In this document: positions 55,169 through 64,000 of the stretch, one piece after another
Layout of the letters: every line of letters starts with the position of its first letter
Numbering within the stretch: position 1 is the first letter of the stretch
Assembly: GCA_046351595.1 (NCBI GenBank)
Contig: JAXLYE010000003.1
Span: 992,001-1,056,000 of the forward strand
From: JAXLYE01 sp046351595
Lineage (GTDB): Bacteria; Myxococcota_A; Polyangia; Palsa-1104; JAEUJZ01
Direction of reading: 5' to 3'
Length of the DNA stretch: 64,000 bases
Translations under genes and position numbers: made by a program
Notes under the pieces: model-generated
Database searches by the model: none
The model's input: only the letters and a program-made list of their open reading frames with translations
What the model was told of the DNA's origin: nothing

Positions 55169-56281
55169 TCACTGCAGCAGCACAGCGTTCTCGGTGACGA
55201 TGCGCTCGCCCGGGCGCAGGCCCTCCGAGATCAGCGTCATCGCCTCGATCAGCGCGCCCGGGGTGACGCGGCGGCGCTCGAACTGCCACGGCGCGACCTC
55301 GACGAAGACGAAGCTGGCGTCGCCCAGGAGCACCACGGCCGCGGGCGGGATCACCAGCTCGCTCGCCGCGCTCTCGGTGAAGCGCACGCTCCCGAACATG
55401 CCCGGGCGCAGCCGCCGATCCTCGTTCTTTAGCGCCACACGCACCGGGATCGTGCGCGTCTCGGCCTTGAGCAGGTCGCCGACGAACAGCACCTTGCCGG
55501 TCCACTTCTCGCCGGGGTAGGCGCCCAGCGTCACCACCGCGTCCTCGCCCGGCTGCACGCGCCGGATGTCCTTCTCCTGCACGCTGGCGGTCACCCAGAC
55601 CAGCGACAGATCCGCGATCGTCATCAGCGGGTCCGCCAGGTCGTTGCGGTACTCGCCCGGCGCGACCTTGTACTCGACGACCCGGCCCGAGACCGGCGCG
55701 CGCACCGTCAGCGGCCGCCCGAGCGCGCCCGGGTCGATGCCCAGAAGCTTCAGCCGCAGCGTCGCGCGTTCCAGCTCGCTGCGCGCCAGATCGCGGTCGG
55801 TCTGCGCCTGCTCGACCTCGCGCGCGGCGCCGATGCCGGCCTGCCGCAGATCCTGCTGCCGCGACAGCGTACGATCGGCCTGCGCCAGGGCGCTCTTGGC
55901 GCGCAGGTAGTCGGTCTGCGCGCCGACCAGATCCGGCGAGTCCATCTCGAGCAGCGGCTGCCCCTTCTGCACCGCGTCGCCGAAGCGCACGAACAGCTGC
56001 ACGATGCGGCCGGGCAGAGGCGCCGTCACGCGCGCCAGGCGCGCCGGATCCGCCTCGACCTCGGCCGGCGCGTCGAGCGACCGGCGCACGCTGCGCGGCT
56101 GCAGCACCTCGACCTTGAGCCGCGAGCGCAGCGGAGAGCCCTCCGGGACCTCGATGCGGTCGCCGCGACGCACCGCGGCCGGAGGGGGCGCGCCGGCGCC
56201 CGCAGGCTCCTCCTTGGCGCACGCATTAAGAAAAAATAAGGCCAGGCTCGTCGCTGCGAGCGGGGTACTTGGGATGCGCAT
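55169..56281 (-). CDS. czcB: Periplasmic adaptor (membrane-fusion) lipoprotein of the RND pump
   Basis: 370 aa, ATG 56281. Lipobox FFLNAC near residue 21. Biotinyl-lipoyl-like halves (VTAPLPGRIVQLFVRFGDAVQKGQPL; VRAPVSGRVVEYKVAPGEY) flank a helical hairpin (ALAQADRTLSRQQDLRQAG), then the beta-barrel region ending IVTENAVLLQ. It links CzcA to the outer-membrane channel. First gene of the operon. Upstream lie three 17-bp tandem repeats and an AT-rich palindrome, probable regulatory sites. No His-rich metal-binding N-terminus is present. Confidence 0.92.
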   Translation of the reverse strand: MRIPSTPLAATSLALFFLNACAKEEPAGAGAPPPAAVRRGDRIEVPEGSPLRSRLKVEVLQPRSVRRSLDAPAEVEADPARLARVTAPLPGRIVQLFVRFGDAVQKGQPLLEMDSPDLVGAQTDYLRAKSALAQADRTLSRQQDLRQAGIGAAREVEQAQTDRDLARSELERATLRLKLLGIDPGALGRPLTVRAPVSGRVVEYKVAPGEYRNDLADPLMTIADLSLVWVTASVQEKDIRRVQPGEDAVVTLGAYPGEKWTGKVLFVGDLLKAETRTIPVRVALKNEDRRLRPGMFGSVRFTESAASELVIPPAAVVLLGDASFVFVEVAPWQFERRRVTPGALIEAMTLISEGLRPGERIVTENAVLLQ

Positions 56282-56330
56282 GGCGGCGCTACGGTATCAG
56301 CCCGGGCCGCGCGCAATCAGGCTTTGTGAC

Positions 56331-56381
56331 GGACTCCACTTTGTAACGGACTCCACTTTTTGCGGGACTCCGCTTTGCGGA
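56331..56381. repeat. Three 17-bp tandem repeats upstream of the metal pump operon
   Basis: GGACTCCACTTTGTAAC at 56331, GGACTCCACTTTTTGCG at 56348 and GGACTCCGCTTTGCGGA at 56365: the first seven bases and the CTTT are identical in each, at exact 17-bp spacing. They lie 50-100 bp upstream of czcB, so they may be an array of regulator sites on consecutive helical faces. Confidence 0.75.
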
Positions 56382-56392
56382 GGCCGCGGGTT

Positions 56393-56422
56393 CCGGAATA
56401 TTGCACTTAGTGTGAAATAATC
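56393..56422. promoter_or_regulatory. AT-rich palindromic motif, copy A
   Basis: CCGGAATATTGCACTTAG followed by TGTGAAATAA: an imperfect version of the motif at 58249 and 63333 (CAC and GTG half-sites, AT-rich arms). It lies in the divergent gap between czcB and the lipoprotein at 56556. Confidence 0.45.
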
Positions 56423-56555
56423 TCCGCGAGCCGCTCGCTACCGTCGCGCCGGTCGCCGCGCTCCGCGCTGTAAGGAACGGCGGCCTCGCGTCTCTAGTAG
56501 GCTGCGGGTCGTCACGCGCTGCGCGCGCGGCCCGCTCACCTCGGGAGGAACCCGC

Positions 56556-58229
56556 ATGCGCCCGCGTATAACGCCGCTCTGCCTTCTCGCCTGCCTCGTC
56601 CCGAGCCTCGCCGTCGGCCTCGCCGCCTGCACCGCGCCGCCGACCACGGACCCGGACGGCGTCGGCGCCGGACCGTACCTCGGCAGCTGCCAGCCGTGGT
56701 GGCCGAGCAAGGACCTCGACATCCTGTTCGTCGTCGACAGCTCGCCCGGCATGGCGACCAAGCAGCGCGCGTTCGTCGAGAGCCTGCCCGCCTTCGTGCG
56801 CGCCCTCTCCGAGCGCGACGTCAACTTCCACATCGGCGTCGTCACCACCGACGTCGGCGCGAACCCGACCGCGACCAGCGGCTTCCCCGGCGGCCGCACC
56901 ATCCCCGGCTGCGCGAGCTTCGCGGGCGACGACGGCCGGCTGCAGAACCTGCCGTGCACCGCGCGCGGCCTCTCGTCCGCGGCCCTCGCCGCCTGCACGC
57001 AGCTCTGCCCGGATCCGCGCGCGGTGCCGAGCGACGGGCGCAGGTACATAAGCCGCGTCGACTCCGTCCTCAACGTGCCCTCGAAGAGGGACGCGCAGGG
57101 GCGCGAGATCGGCGCCGAGGAGGCGCTCAAGTGCATGGCGCTGGTCGGCGACACCGGCTGCCGCATCGAGGCGCCGCTGGAGGCGGCCAAGCGCGCGCTT
57201 GACGGCCACCTCGCCGACAACACCGGCTTTCTGCGCAGCAACTCCACGCTCGCGGTGTTCTTCGTGACCGACGAGGACGACTGCTCGGTGCAGATCGGCC
57301 GGCGCAGCGAGCTCGATCCGCAGACCCAAGATTGCAGCGCCGATGCCAGCCCGGATGCGCCGGCGACCTGCTTCGGCCTGGAGCTGCGCTGCCTGGCGCG
57401 CGGCGTCGAGTGCTTCGACGACAGCGGCACCTACCAGCCGATGACGCGCGCGGGCGCAAAGGCGCACTGCCAGCAGCGCACGAGCAGCTTCCTGGTGCCG
57501 CTGGCGAGCTACATCCGCTTCTTCAGCGTGCTGCGGCCGAGCGACAAGCTGATCCTCGGCGGCATCGTCCCGCCGTCGCTGCTCGGCGCCCAGGACGGCG
57601 CCGGCAGCGGCCCGCTGATCCTCGAGCCCGGACCGTCCGGGCCGGCCGGCAGCGCGGGCCTGGTCCCCGGCGGCAAGGCCCGCGCCGCCTGCTACGACCC
57701 GGCGCAGCCGGTGCCGCCCGAGGAGGCCGACCGCGGCTTCAGCGGCCAGGCGCAGGTGCGGCTGTCGTCGCTCTTGCGCAGCTTCCCGGGCTTTACCGAG
57801 ACCAGCACCTGCGCCGTCGCGGGCTACCCCGGCGCGCTCTCGCGGCTGGCCGAGCGGCTGCTCACCGCAGTGAAGCCGCAGGGCTGCCTGTCCGGTGACT
57901 ACTTCCTCCAAGGCAGCGACGGGCTGCCCGTGTGCCAGGTCGGCTACGTCGACCGGGTCGGGTCCGCGCCGCGGCCGGTGGGGTCGCTGCCGCGCTGCAG
58001 CGCGACCTGCTGCAGCGGGTTCAAGGCCGCGCCGAGCTCGGAGCCGAGCGAGCCCCTCCTCGCCGCCGCCTGCGCGCCCGAGCCCCAGGACTGCTACTGC
58101 CTCGAGCAGCGCGCCGCCTGCGACGGCGGTCCCGCCGGCACCATCTGGCGGCGCGGCGGCGCGGCGCCCGACCCCGGCCAGCGCGCCTGCTTCTCGTGCC
58201 TGATCGATCCGAGCCACGGGTGGTGGTAG
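56556..58229 (+). CDS. Lipoprotein with von Willebrand A-like domain
   Basis: 557 aa, ATG 56556 with GGAGG 7 nt upstream. Lipobox VGLAAC at about residue 25. A VWA-type fold begins near residue 50: DILFVVDSSPGMATKQ (a DxSxG-like metal-ion site, here DSSPG), VVTTDVG, and LAVFFVTDEDDCSV. It has many cysteines (more than 20), several in the C-terminal third (CSATCCSGF, CYCLEQRAAC), suggesting extensive disulfides. Such large Cys-rich VWA lipoproteins are frequent in Myxococcota. It probably sits on the outer membrane; its ligand is unknown. Monocistronic by spacing. Confidence 0.8.
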   Translation: MRPRITPLCLLACLVPSLAVGLAACTAPPTTDPDGVGAGPYLGSCQPWWPSKDLDILFVVDSSPGMATKQRAFVESLPAFVRALSERDVNFHIGVVTTDVGANPTATSGFPGGRTIPGCASFAGDDGRLQNLPCTARGLSSAALAACTQLCPDPRAVPSDGRRYISRVDSVLNVPSKRDAQGREIGAEEALKCMALVGDTGCRIEAPLEAAKRALDGHLADNTGFLRSNSTLAVFFVTDEDDCSVQIGRRSELDPQTQDCSADASPDAPATCFGLELRCLARGVECFDDSGTYQPMTRAGAKAHCQQRTSSFLVPLASYIRFFSVLRPSDKLILGGIVPPSLLGAQDGAGSGPLILEPGPSGPAGSAGLVPGGKARAACYDPAQPVPPEEADRGFSGQAQVRLSSLLRSFPGFTETSTCAVAGYPGALSRLAERLLTAVKPQGCLSGDYFLQGSDGLPVCQVGYVDRVGSAPRPVGSLPRCSATCCSGFKAAPSSEPSEPLLAAACAPEPQDCYCLEQRAACDGGPAGTIWRRGGAAPDPGQRACFSCLIDPSHGWW

Positions 58230-58248
58230 CCGCCGGGAGCGGGCCGGC

Positions 58249-58283
58249 CCGATTCTTTCACATACAGTGTAATTAGTCCGGGA
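58249..58283. promoter_or_regulatory. AT-rich palindromic motif, copy B
   Basis: CCGATTCTTTCACATACAGT then GTAATTAGTCCGG. About 26 of 33 positions match copy C at 63333, including the flanking CCGATT and CGGG. It sits in the 60-bp gap between two convergent genes, so it is either a transcript hairpin or a mobile small repeat. Confidence 0.5.
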
Positions 58284-58289
58284 CGCCGG

Positions 58290-59357
58290 TCACAGCGTCG
58301 CCGGCGCCGGCTGCGGCAGCGAGGCGGGCGCGGGCTCGCTCGTGGCGCGGCTCACCGGCTCGGCCGCCGCGTCGCCGAGGATCAGCGCCTCGTGCAGCTG
58401 CAGCGCGCCGACCCAGACCAGGATCGCGCCCAGCACGTGCAGCCCCACCAGGAGCTCGGGCAGGCCGGTGAAGTACTGCACATAGCCGATCAGACCCTGG
58501 CCCAGCGCCAGCGCCAAGAGCACGCCGGCCCGCCGCTGCGCGCGCTCCGGCCCGCGCCCCACGCGCAATAGCAGCACCGTCGCCAGCAGCACGCCCAGGA
58601 AGAAGATCGCGACGTCGGCGTGCAGCCACGAGATGACGCGCGGCTCAAGCTCGAAGCGCACCGTGGTCTTGGCGTCGCCCGAGTGCGGGCCGCTGCCGGT
58701 GACGATGGTGCCCAGGGTCAGGATGGCGAGCGCCGCACCGATGAGCAGCCGGGAGAGCACGCGCGCCGCCGCGAGCTCGCCGCGGGCCGGGGCCGCGGGC
58801 TTGTGCAGGGGCTCGGCCGGCCGCTGCGCCCGCGCGTAGGCGGCGTAGGCGAAGTAGATGAGGACCCCCGAAACCAGGAAGTGCGCGGCCACGGTCAGCG
58901 GGTGCAGCCCGGCCAGCACCGTGATGCCGCCGAGGATCGCCTGCACCGCCACGCCGGCGAGGCCGAGGGCGCTGAACACGACGACGCTGCGGCGCCGCGG
59001 CCGCGTGCGCAGCGCCACGACCAGGCTGGCGATGCAGGCGAAGGTGAGCACGAACGTCAGCAGCCGGTTGCCGAACTCGATGTACTTGTGCCAGCCCTGG
59101 GCCTGGTGCGCGACCGGGACCAGCGAGCCGGTCGTGCACTCGGGCCACGTCGGGCAGCCCAGGCCCGAGCCGGTCAGCCGCACCAGCGCGCCGGTGACGA
59201 CGATGCCGCACTGCGCGATCAGGGTGGTCAGCAGGACGCGGCGGGCCGCGGGCGGATACGGCAGGTCGTGCTGCCCGCTCGGATGAGAGGCCAGGTGCGA
59301 GGCCGGGTGCGAGGCCGGGTGCCTGTCTGGATGCTTGTCTGTCTCGAGAGCGCTCAC
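58290..59357 (-). CDS. ctaA: Heme A synthase (CtaA/COX15 family)
   Basis: 355 aa from the GTG at 59357 (AGGGACC upstream). Eight hydrophobic helices in two halves: GALVRLTGSGLGCPTWPEC, YIEFGNRLLTFVL, HPLTVAAHFLVSG, GTIVTGSGPHSGD, SWLHADVAIFFLG and LLVGLHVLGA supply the heme-ligand histidines and the conserved Cys region. It oxidises heme O to heme A for an aa3-type oxidase. The cytoplasmic N-terminus carries an unusual His/Pro/Ala/Ser repeat (about residues 8-26) encoded by short tandem repeats. No oxidase genes are within the window. Confidence 0.92.
   Translation of the reverse strand: MSALETDKHPDRHPASHPASHLASHPSGQHDLPYPPAARRVLLTTLIAQCGIVVTGALVRLTGSGLGCPTWPECTTGSLVPVAHQAQGWHKYIEFGNRLLTFVLTFACIASLVVALRTRPRRRSVVVFSALGLAGVAVQAILGGITVLAGLHPLTVAAHFLVSGVLIYFAYAAYARAQRPAEPLHKPAAPARGELAAARVLSRLLIGAALAILTLGTIVTGSGPHSGDAKTTVRFELEPRVISWLHADVAIFFLGVLLATVLLLRVGRGPERAQRRAGVLLALALGQGLIGYVQYFTGLPELLVGLHVLGAILVWVGALQLHEALILGDAAAEPVSRATSEPAPASLPQPAPATL
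59287..59322 (-). repeat. 12-bp tandem repeat in the ctaA N-terminus
   Basis: Three near-identical GAGGCCGGGTGC units (first with one change) at 59287, 59299 and 59311 encode the HPAS/HLAS repeat of the protein. Confidence 0.8.
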
Positions 59358-59465
59358 GGTCCCTGGCTCATAACACAGGTCGCGCCCGCGCCGCTCGCGC
59401 AAGCGCCCGCGTGATCGGTCCGTGCGTGGCCGCTTGCTCGAGTGTGCGGTGCATTCCATCGTTCC

Positions 59466-59481
59466 TGGCATGAGAGCTGCT
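59466..59481 (+). promoter_or_regulatory. Weak candidate sigma-54 promoter upstream of the hybrid kinase
   Basis: TGGCATGAGAGCTGCT has GG and GC at the exact 10-nt spacing and 5 of 6 matches in the -24 element; the -12 is CTGCT. It lies 257 nt upstream of the start. The rest of the 380-bp gap (59358-59737) holds no gene. Confidence 0.3.
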
Positions 59482-59737
59482 TTGATTCCCAGACAGCGAA
59501 TCAATGAGCCGCAAGGGGTAACGTCTTGGTAGCAAGGGCTCTCCATCTCCAGCCAAAGCGTCGCATCTCTCCGTCGAGCAGCGCGAGCCCGCGGGCGGCG
59601 AGGTTACGGCGGCACGACACGCTGATTCGAGATGGTTACGTCCTGGCTGCGCCCTCTGGGAAGGCTCGTCCTGACATTCCGCGGCGCACGAGGGGATCCG
59701 ATTCGCGGCTGGGTGCTCGGAAGGCACGAAGGACGTC

Positions 59738-62176
<2,439 letters not shown>

Positions 62177-62241
62177 TCCGCCGCCCGTCTGCCTGGCGCG
62201 GCGCGGTTCAGAAAGGCCGCGGTGTGTGGCAGGATCGGCCC

Positions 62242-63264
62242 ATGCCGCACCTCCGCGTGATCGAGCCGCACGAGGCGCAGGGGAGCCTGCGCGAGCTCTA
62301 CGAGCGCATGCGCAGCCGCCCCATGCCGCCGACCTACCGCCCGGCGCACGGCGGCGTCGCCGGCATCATCCGCGCGCACAGCCTGGATCCCGAGCTCTTG
62401 CCGCGGGTGTTCGCGATGTCCTCGAACCTGAACGGCCAGGGACCGCTCGCCTGGCCCGAGCGCGAGCTGGTCAACGCGATCACGTCGCGGCTGAACCAGT
62501 GCTTCTATTGAACGGCCGCTCACGCAGAGTTTCTGCGTGTCGCGCTCGATGATCCCAAGCTCGCCGCGCAGGTGATCGCGGACCCGCGCGCGCTCGCCCG
62601 CTCGGCCAAGGAGCCGCGGACGCGCGTGCTCGCGCACCTTGCGTGCGCGGTGACCGAGGCGCCGTGGTCGCTCGGGCCCGCCGATCTCGAGCAGGCGCGC
62701 GCCGTCGGGCTTCTGGACGAGGCGATCCTGCAGGTGGTGCTCCTGGCGTCGCTGTTCGGGCACCTGAACCGCATCGCCGACGCCGTCGGCATCGAGCTCG
62801 ACTACCGCGTCGTGCACACGCCGCCGGCCGCGGTGCCTGCGACGCCGCCGTATGCGCGCCCGGAGCCTGCGCAGCGGCCGCCGCCCGAGGGACGGCGCGC
62901 GCTCGAGCTGGCGCTGCGCCCGGCGGCGGTCGAGGCGCTCGCGGCCTGGCAGCGCCACGCCCTTTTGCGCGACGCCCCGCTCGACCGCCGCCAGCGCGCG
63001 CTCATCCGCGGCACCGTCGCCGAGTGCCTGGGCGACCGCTCCGTTATCGAGACAGCCGCCCCGGCCTCGGCGCTGGACGCGGAGCTCGTGCGCGCGGCCG
63101 AGGAGAGCACGCTTACGCCGTGGCGGCTCGGTGCGGCCACGGTCGCGCGGCTGCGCGCCGCCGGGCTGCCCGACGACGCCGCGGTGTTCGACGCGCTGGC
63201 CACGGCGGCGTCGTGCACGGCCTTCTCGCGCATCCCGGTCGCCCTCGCCGCGCTCGGCGCCTGA
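62242..63264 (+). CDS. AhpD-like/carboxymuconolactone-decarboxylase-family protein, probable selenoprotein (in-frame TGA = Sec90)
   Basis: 340 aa if the TGA at 62509-62511 is read as selenocysteine; otherwise it splits into 89 and about 230 residues. The frame is identical on both sides of the TGA and homology is continuous: RELVNAITSRLNQCFY, TGA, TAAHAEFLRVALDDP. In AhpD/peroxidase-related enzymes this is CxxC-x3-H, so Sec replaces the second redox Cys (C87-x-x-U90, H94). A perfect stem-loop follows 9 nt after the TGA. A second CMD-like repeat lies in the C-terminal half (QRALIRGTVAECLGDRSVI). It would reduce peroxides through a selenenyl-sulfide. A simple nonsense mutation is the alternative. 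Confidence 0.7.
62521..62539 (+). promoter_or_regulatory. Candidate bacterial SECIS stem-loop
   Basis: CACGCAGA and TCTGCGTG form a perfect 8-bp stem closed by a GTT loop. The loop lies 18-20 nt after the in-frame TGA and begins with G, as expected for bacterial SECIS elements bound by SelB (stem close to the UGA, guanine in the apical loop). Confidence 0.6.
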
Positions 63265-63580
63265 GCGAGCGGCGGCGCGGGCCGGCGGGGCGGGGTCGCT
63301 CAATGCCGGGGAGGTCGGTCGGGCAGGGCGGTCCGATTATTACACACAGAGTGTAAATACATCGGGCGCGCTGGGGCGAGGGCCGGACCTGGTGTGGCAG
63401 GCAAGGTCTGCGCGCGGCTCGCGGGGCGCGGGCAAAGCCTGCCTGGGGGCGCTGCGCAGGATCTGCGCGCGCGCGGGGCCCGCGGCGATTCTCCGACGGG
63501 GGCGGGGAAACGGTTGAGCTGGCCCGGGGGTTGCTCAAGGCCGGGCACGCCCCTACCGGCGCCAACCCCTGGAGGAATCG
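63265..63580. other. 316-bp gap holding palindromic motif copy C
   Basis: Lies between the probable selenoprotein and a lipoprotein gene. Apart from the palindrome at 63333-63366 it is GC-rich with no gene seen. Confidence 0.5.
63333..63366. promoter_or_regulatory. AT-rich palindromic motif, copy C
   Basis: The best-formed copy: CCGAT and ATCGG outer arms, TTACAC and GTGTAA inner arms, ACAGA centre. It stands out as an AT island in GC-rich sequence, 215 bp upstream of the lipoprotein gene at 63581. Related copies are at 58249 and, less well matched, at 56393. Confidence 0.5.
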
Positions 63581-64000
63581 ATGTCGCTTCGCACCACGCT
63601 GCTCGGTCTCGTTGCTCTCTCGGCTGCCTGCGGCCAGCCGGCCGGACTCGCGGAACTGGATGGAACGGACGGACGCGCAGGGACCGACGAGGCCGCGGTG
63701 GCGACGGCGGCCCGCGCCCTGAGCACGCGCGCGCAGCAGGCCCTGGACTGGGCCAACGGCTGGTTCCTCGACGTGGACGGCCACCCCGAGAAGCTCGCCG
63801 AGAACGAGTACACGGCCTCGTCCCCGACGCTTGTGCGGGCCGGCGCCGGCGTCCTGGCGAGCAACCGCAGCGTGTGCGGCACCCTGGTCACGATGCTGAT
63901 CCAGAACAGCACGGGCCTTACCTCGAGCGACTTCTACAAGTCCTTCAATAAGGCGATGGACGGCACCTGCGACGTCGGCACCGTCGGCGGCGTGCAGAAG
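63581..64000 (+). CDS. Lipoprotein, partial at window end
   Basis: At least 140 aa, running off the window. ATG 63581 is preceded by GGAGG at 6 nt. Signal peptide with lipobox ALSAAC. The mature part begins with an Ala/Asp-rich linker and then an alpha-helical domain (QALDWANGWFLDVDGHPEKL, TLVTMLIQNSTGLTSSDFYK) with cysteines at GTLV- and TCDV-flanking positions. Function unknown. It is similar in style to the other exported lipoproteins of the window but not clearly related to them. Confidence 0.75.
   Translation, partial: MSLRTTLLGLVALSAACGQPAGLAELDGTDGRAGTDEAAVATAARALSTRAQQALDWANGWFLDVDGHPEKLAENEYTASSPTLVRAGAGVLASNRSVCGTLVTMLIQNSTGLTSSDFYKSFNKAMDGTCDVGTVGGVQK

Noticed and set aside
62509..62511. 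TGA as a simple nonsense mutation in the AhpD-like gene
   Set aside because: Not excluded, but less likely: no other decay is seen on either side, the codon falls exactly on the redox Cys, and a perfect SECIS-like stem follows.

Overview
The window is about 70% GC. It is dense in Ser/Thr protein kinases, lipoproteins, FHA-linked and NtrC-type sigma-54 activators, TPR and PEGA proteins and exported proteins of unknown function. That mixture is typical of Myxococcota (Polyangia-like soil bacteria). This placement is inferred from gene content, because no rRNA or tRNA gene is present.

Region 1 (1-6.1 kb): a broken dihydroxyacetone kinase gene at the edge, a pair of AAA-like ATPase genes (one with an HTH and a degenerate P-loop), and two exported lipoproteins, one carrying a CxxCH motif.

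Region 2 (6.1-28.8 kb): a signalling island. Eleven minus-strand genes (21150 down to 6079) lie 0-90 nt apart and look like one 15-kb operon. It encodes six kinase-fold proteins with seven kinase-like domains, two of them pseudokinases and one with a zinc-ribbon-like insertion, plus a thioredoxin-fold protein, lipoproteins and a TPR membrane protein. Two more kinases follow on the plus strand (21380, 25036). An FHA-type sigma-54 activator is divergent from the second, which has a good sigma-54 promoter. Then come an IS630-family transposase relic and a short sigma-54-activator-like protein without the GAFTGA loop, coupled to an EgtD-like methyltransferase.

Region 3 (30-40.4 kb): an M3 peptidase, small exported proteins, a tyrosine recombinase, a cyclase relic, and a metal/arsenic cluster on the minus strand: metallothionein-like protein and DUF3703, then arsR, arsM, arsC, a TauD-type dioxygenase and phytochelatin synthase. 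A perfect palindrome overlaps the arsR start.

Region 4 (40.4-50.7 kb): two halves of a kinase face away from each other at 40.5 and 48.03 kb, as if a 7.5-kb inversion had cut one gene. Between them lie a lipoprotein, a fatty acid desaturase, a sigma-54 response regulator with its own sigma-54 promoter and palindromic upstream sites, a membrane-anchored trehalose-phosphate synthase (otsA) and otsB.

Region 5 (50.7-64 kb): a czcCBA-type heavy-metal RND pump preceded by three 17-bp tandem repeats, a VWA-like lipoprotein, heme A synthase, a PAS hybrid histidine kinase, an AhpD-like protein with an in-frame TGA in its CxxC position followed by a perfect stem-loop (probable selenoprotein), and a lipoprotein running off the end. 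An AT-rich palindrome recurs three times in the intergenic gaps.
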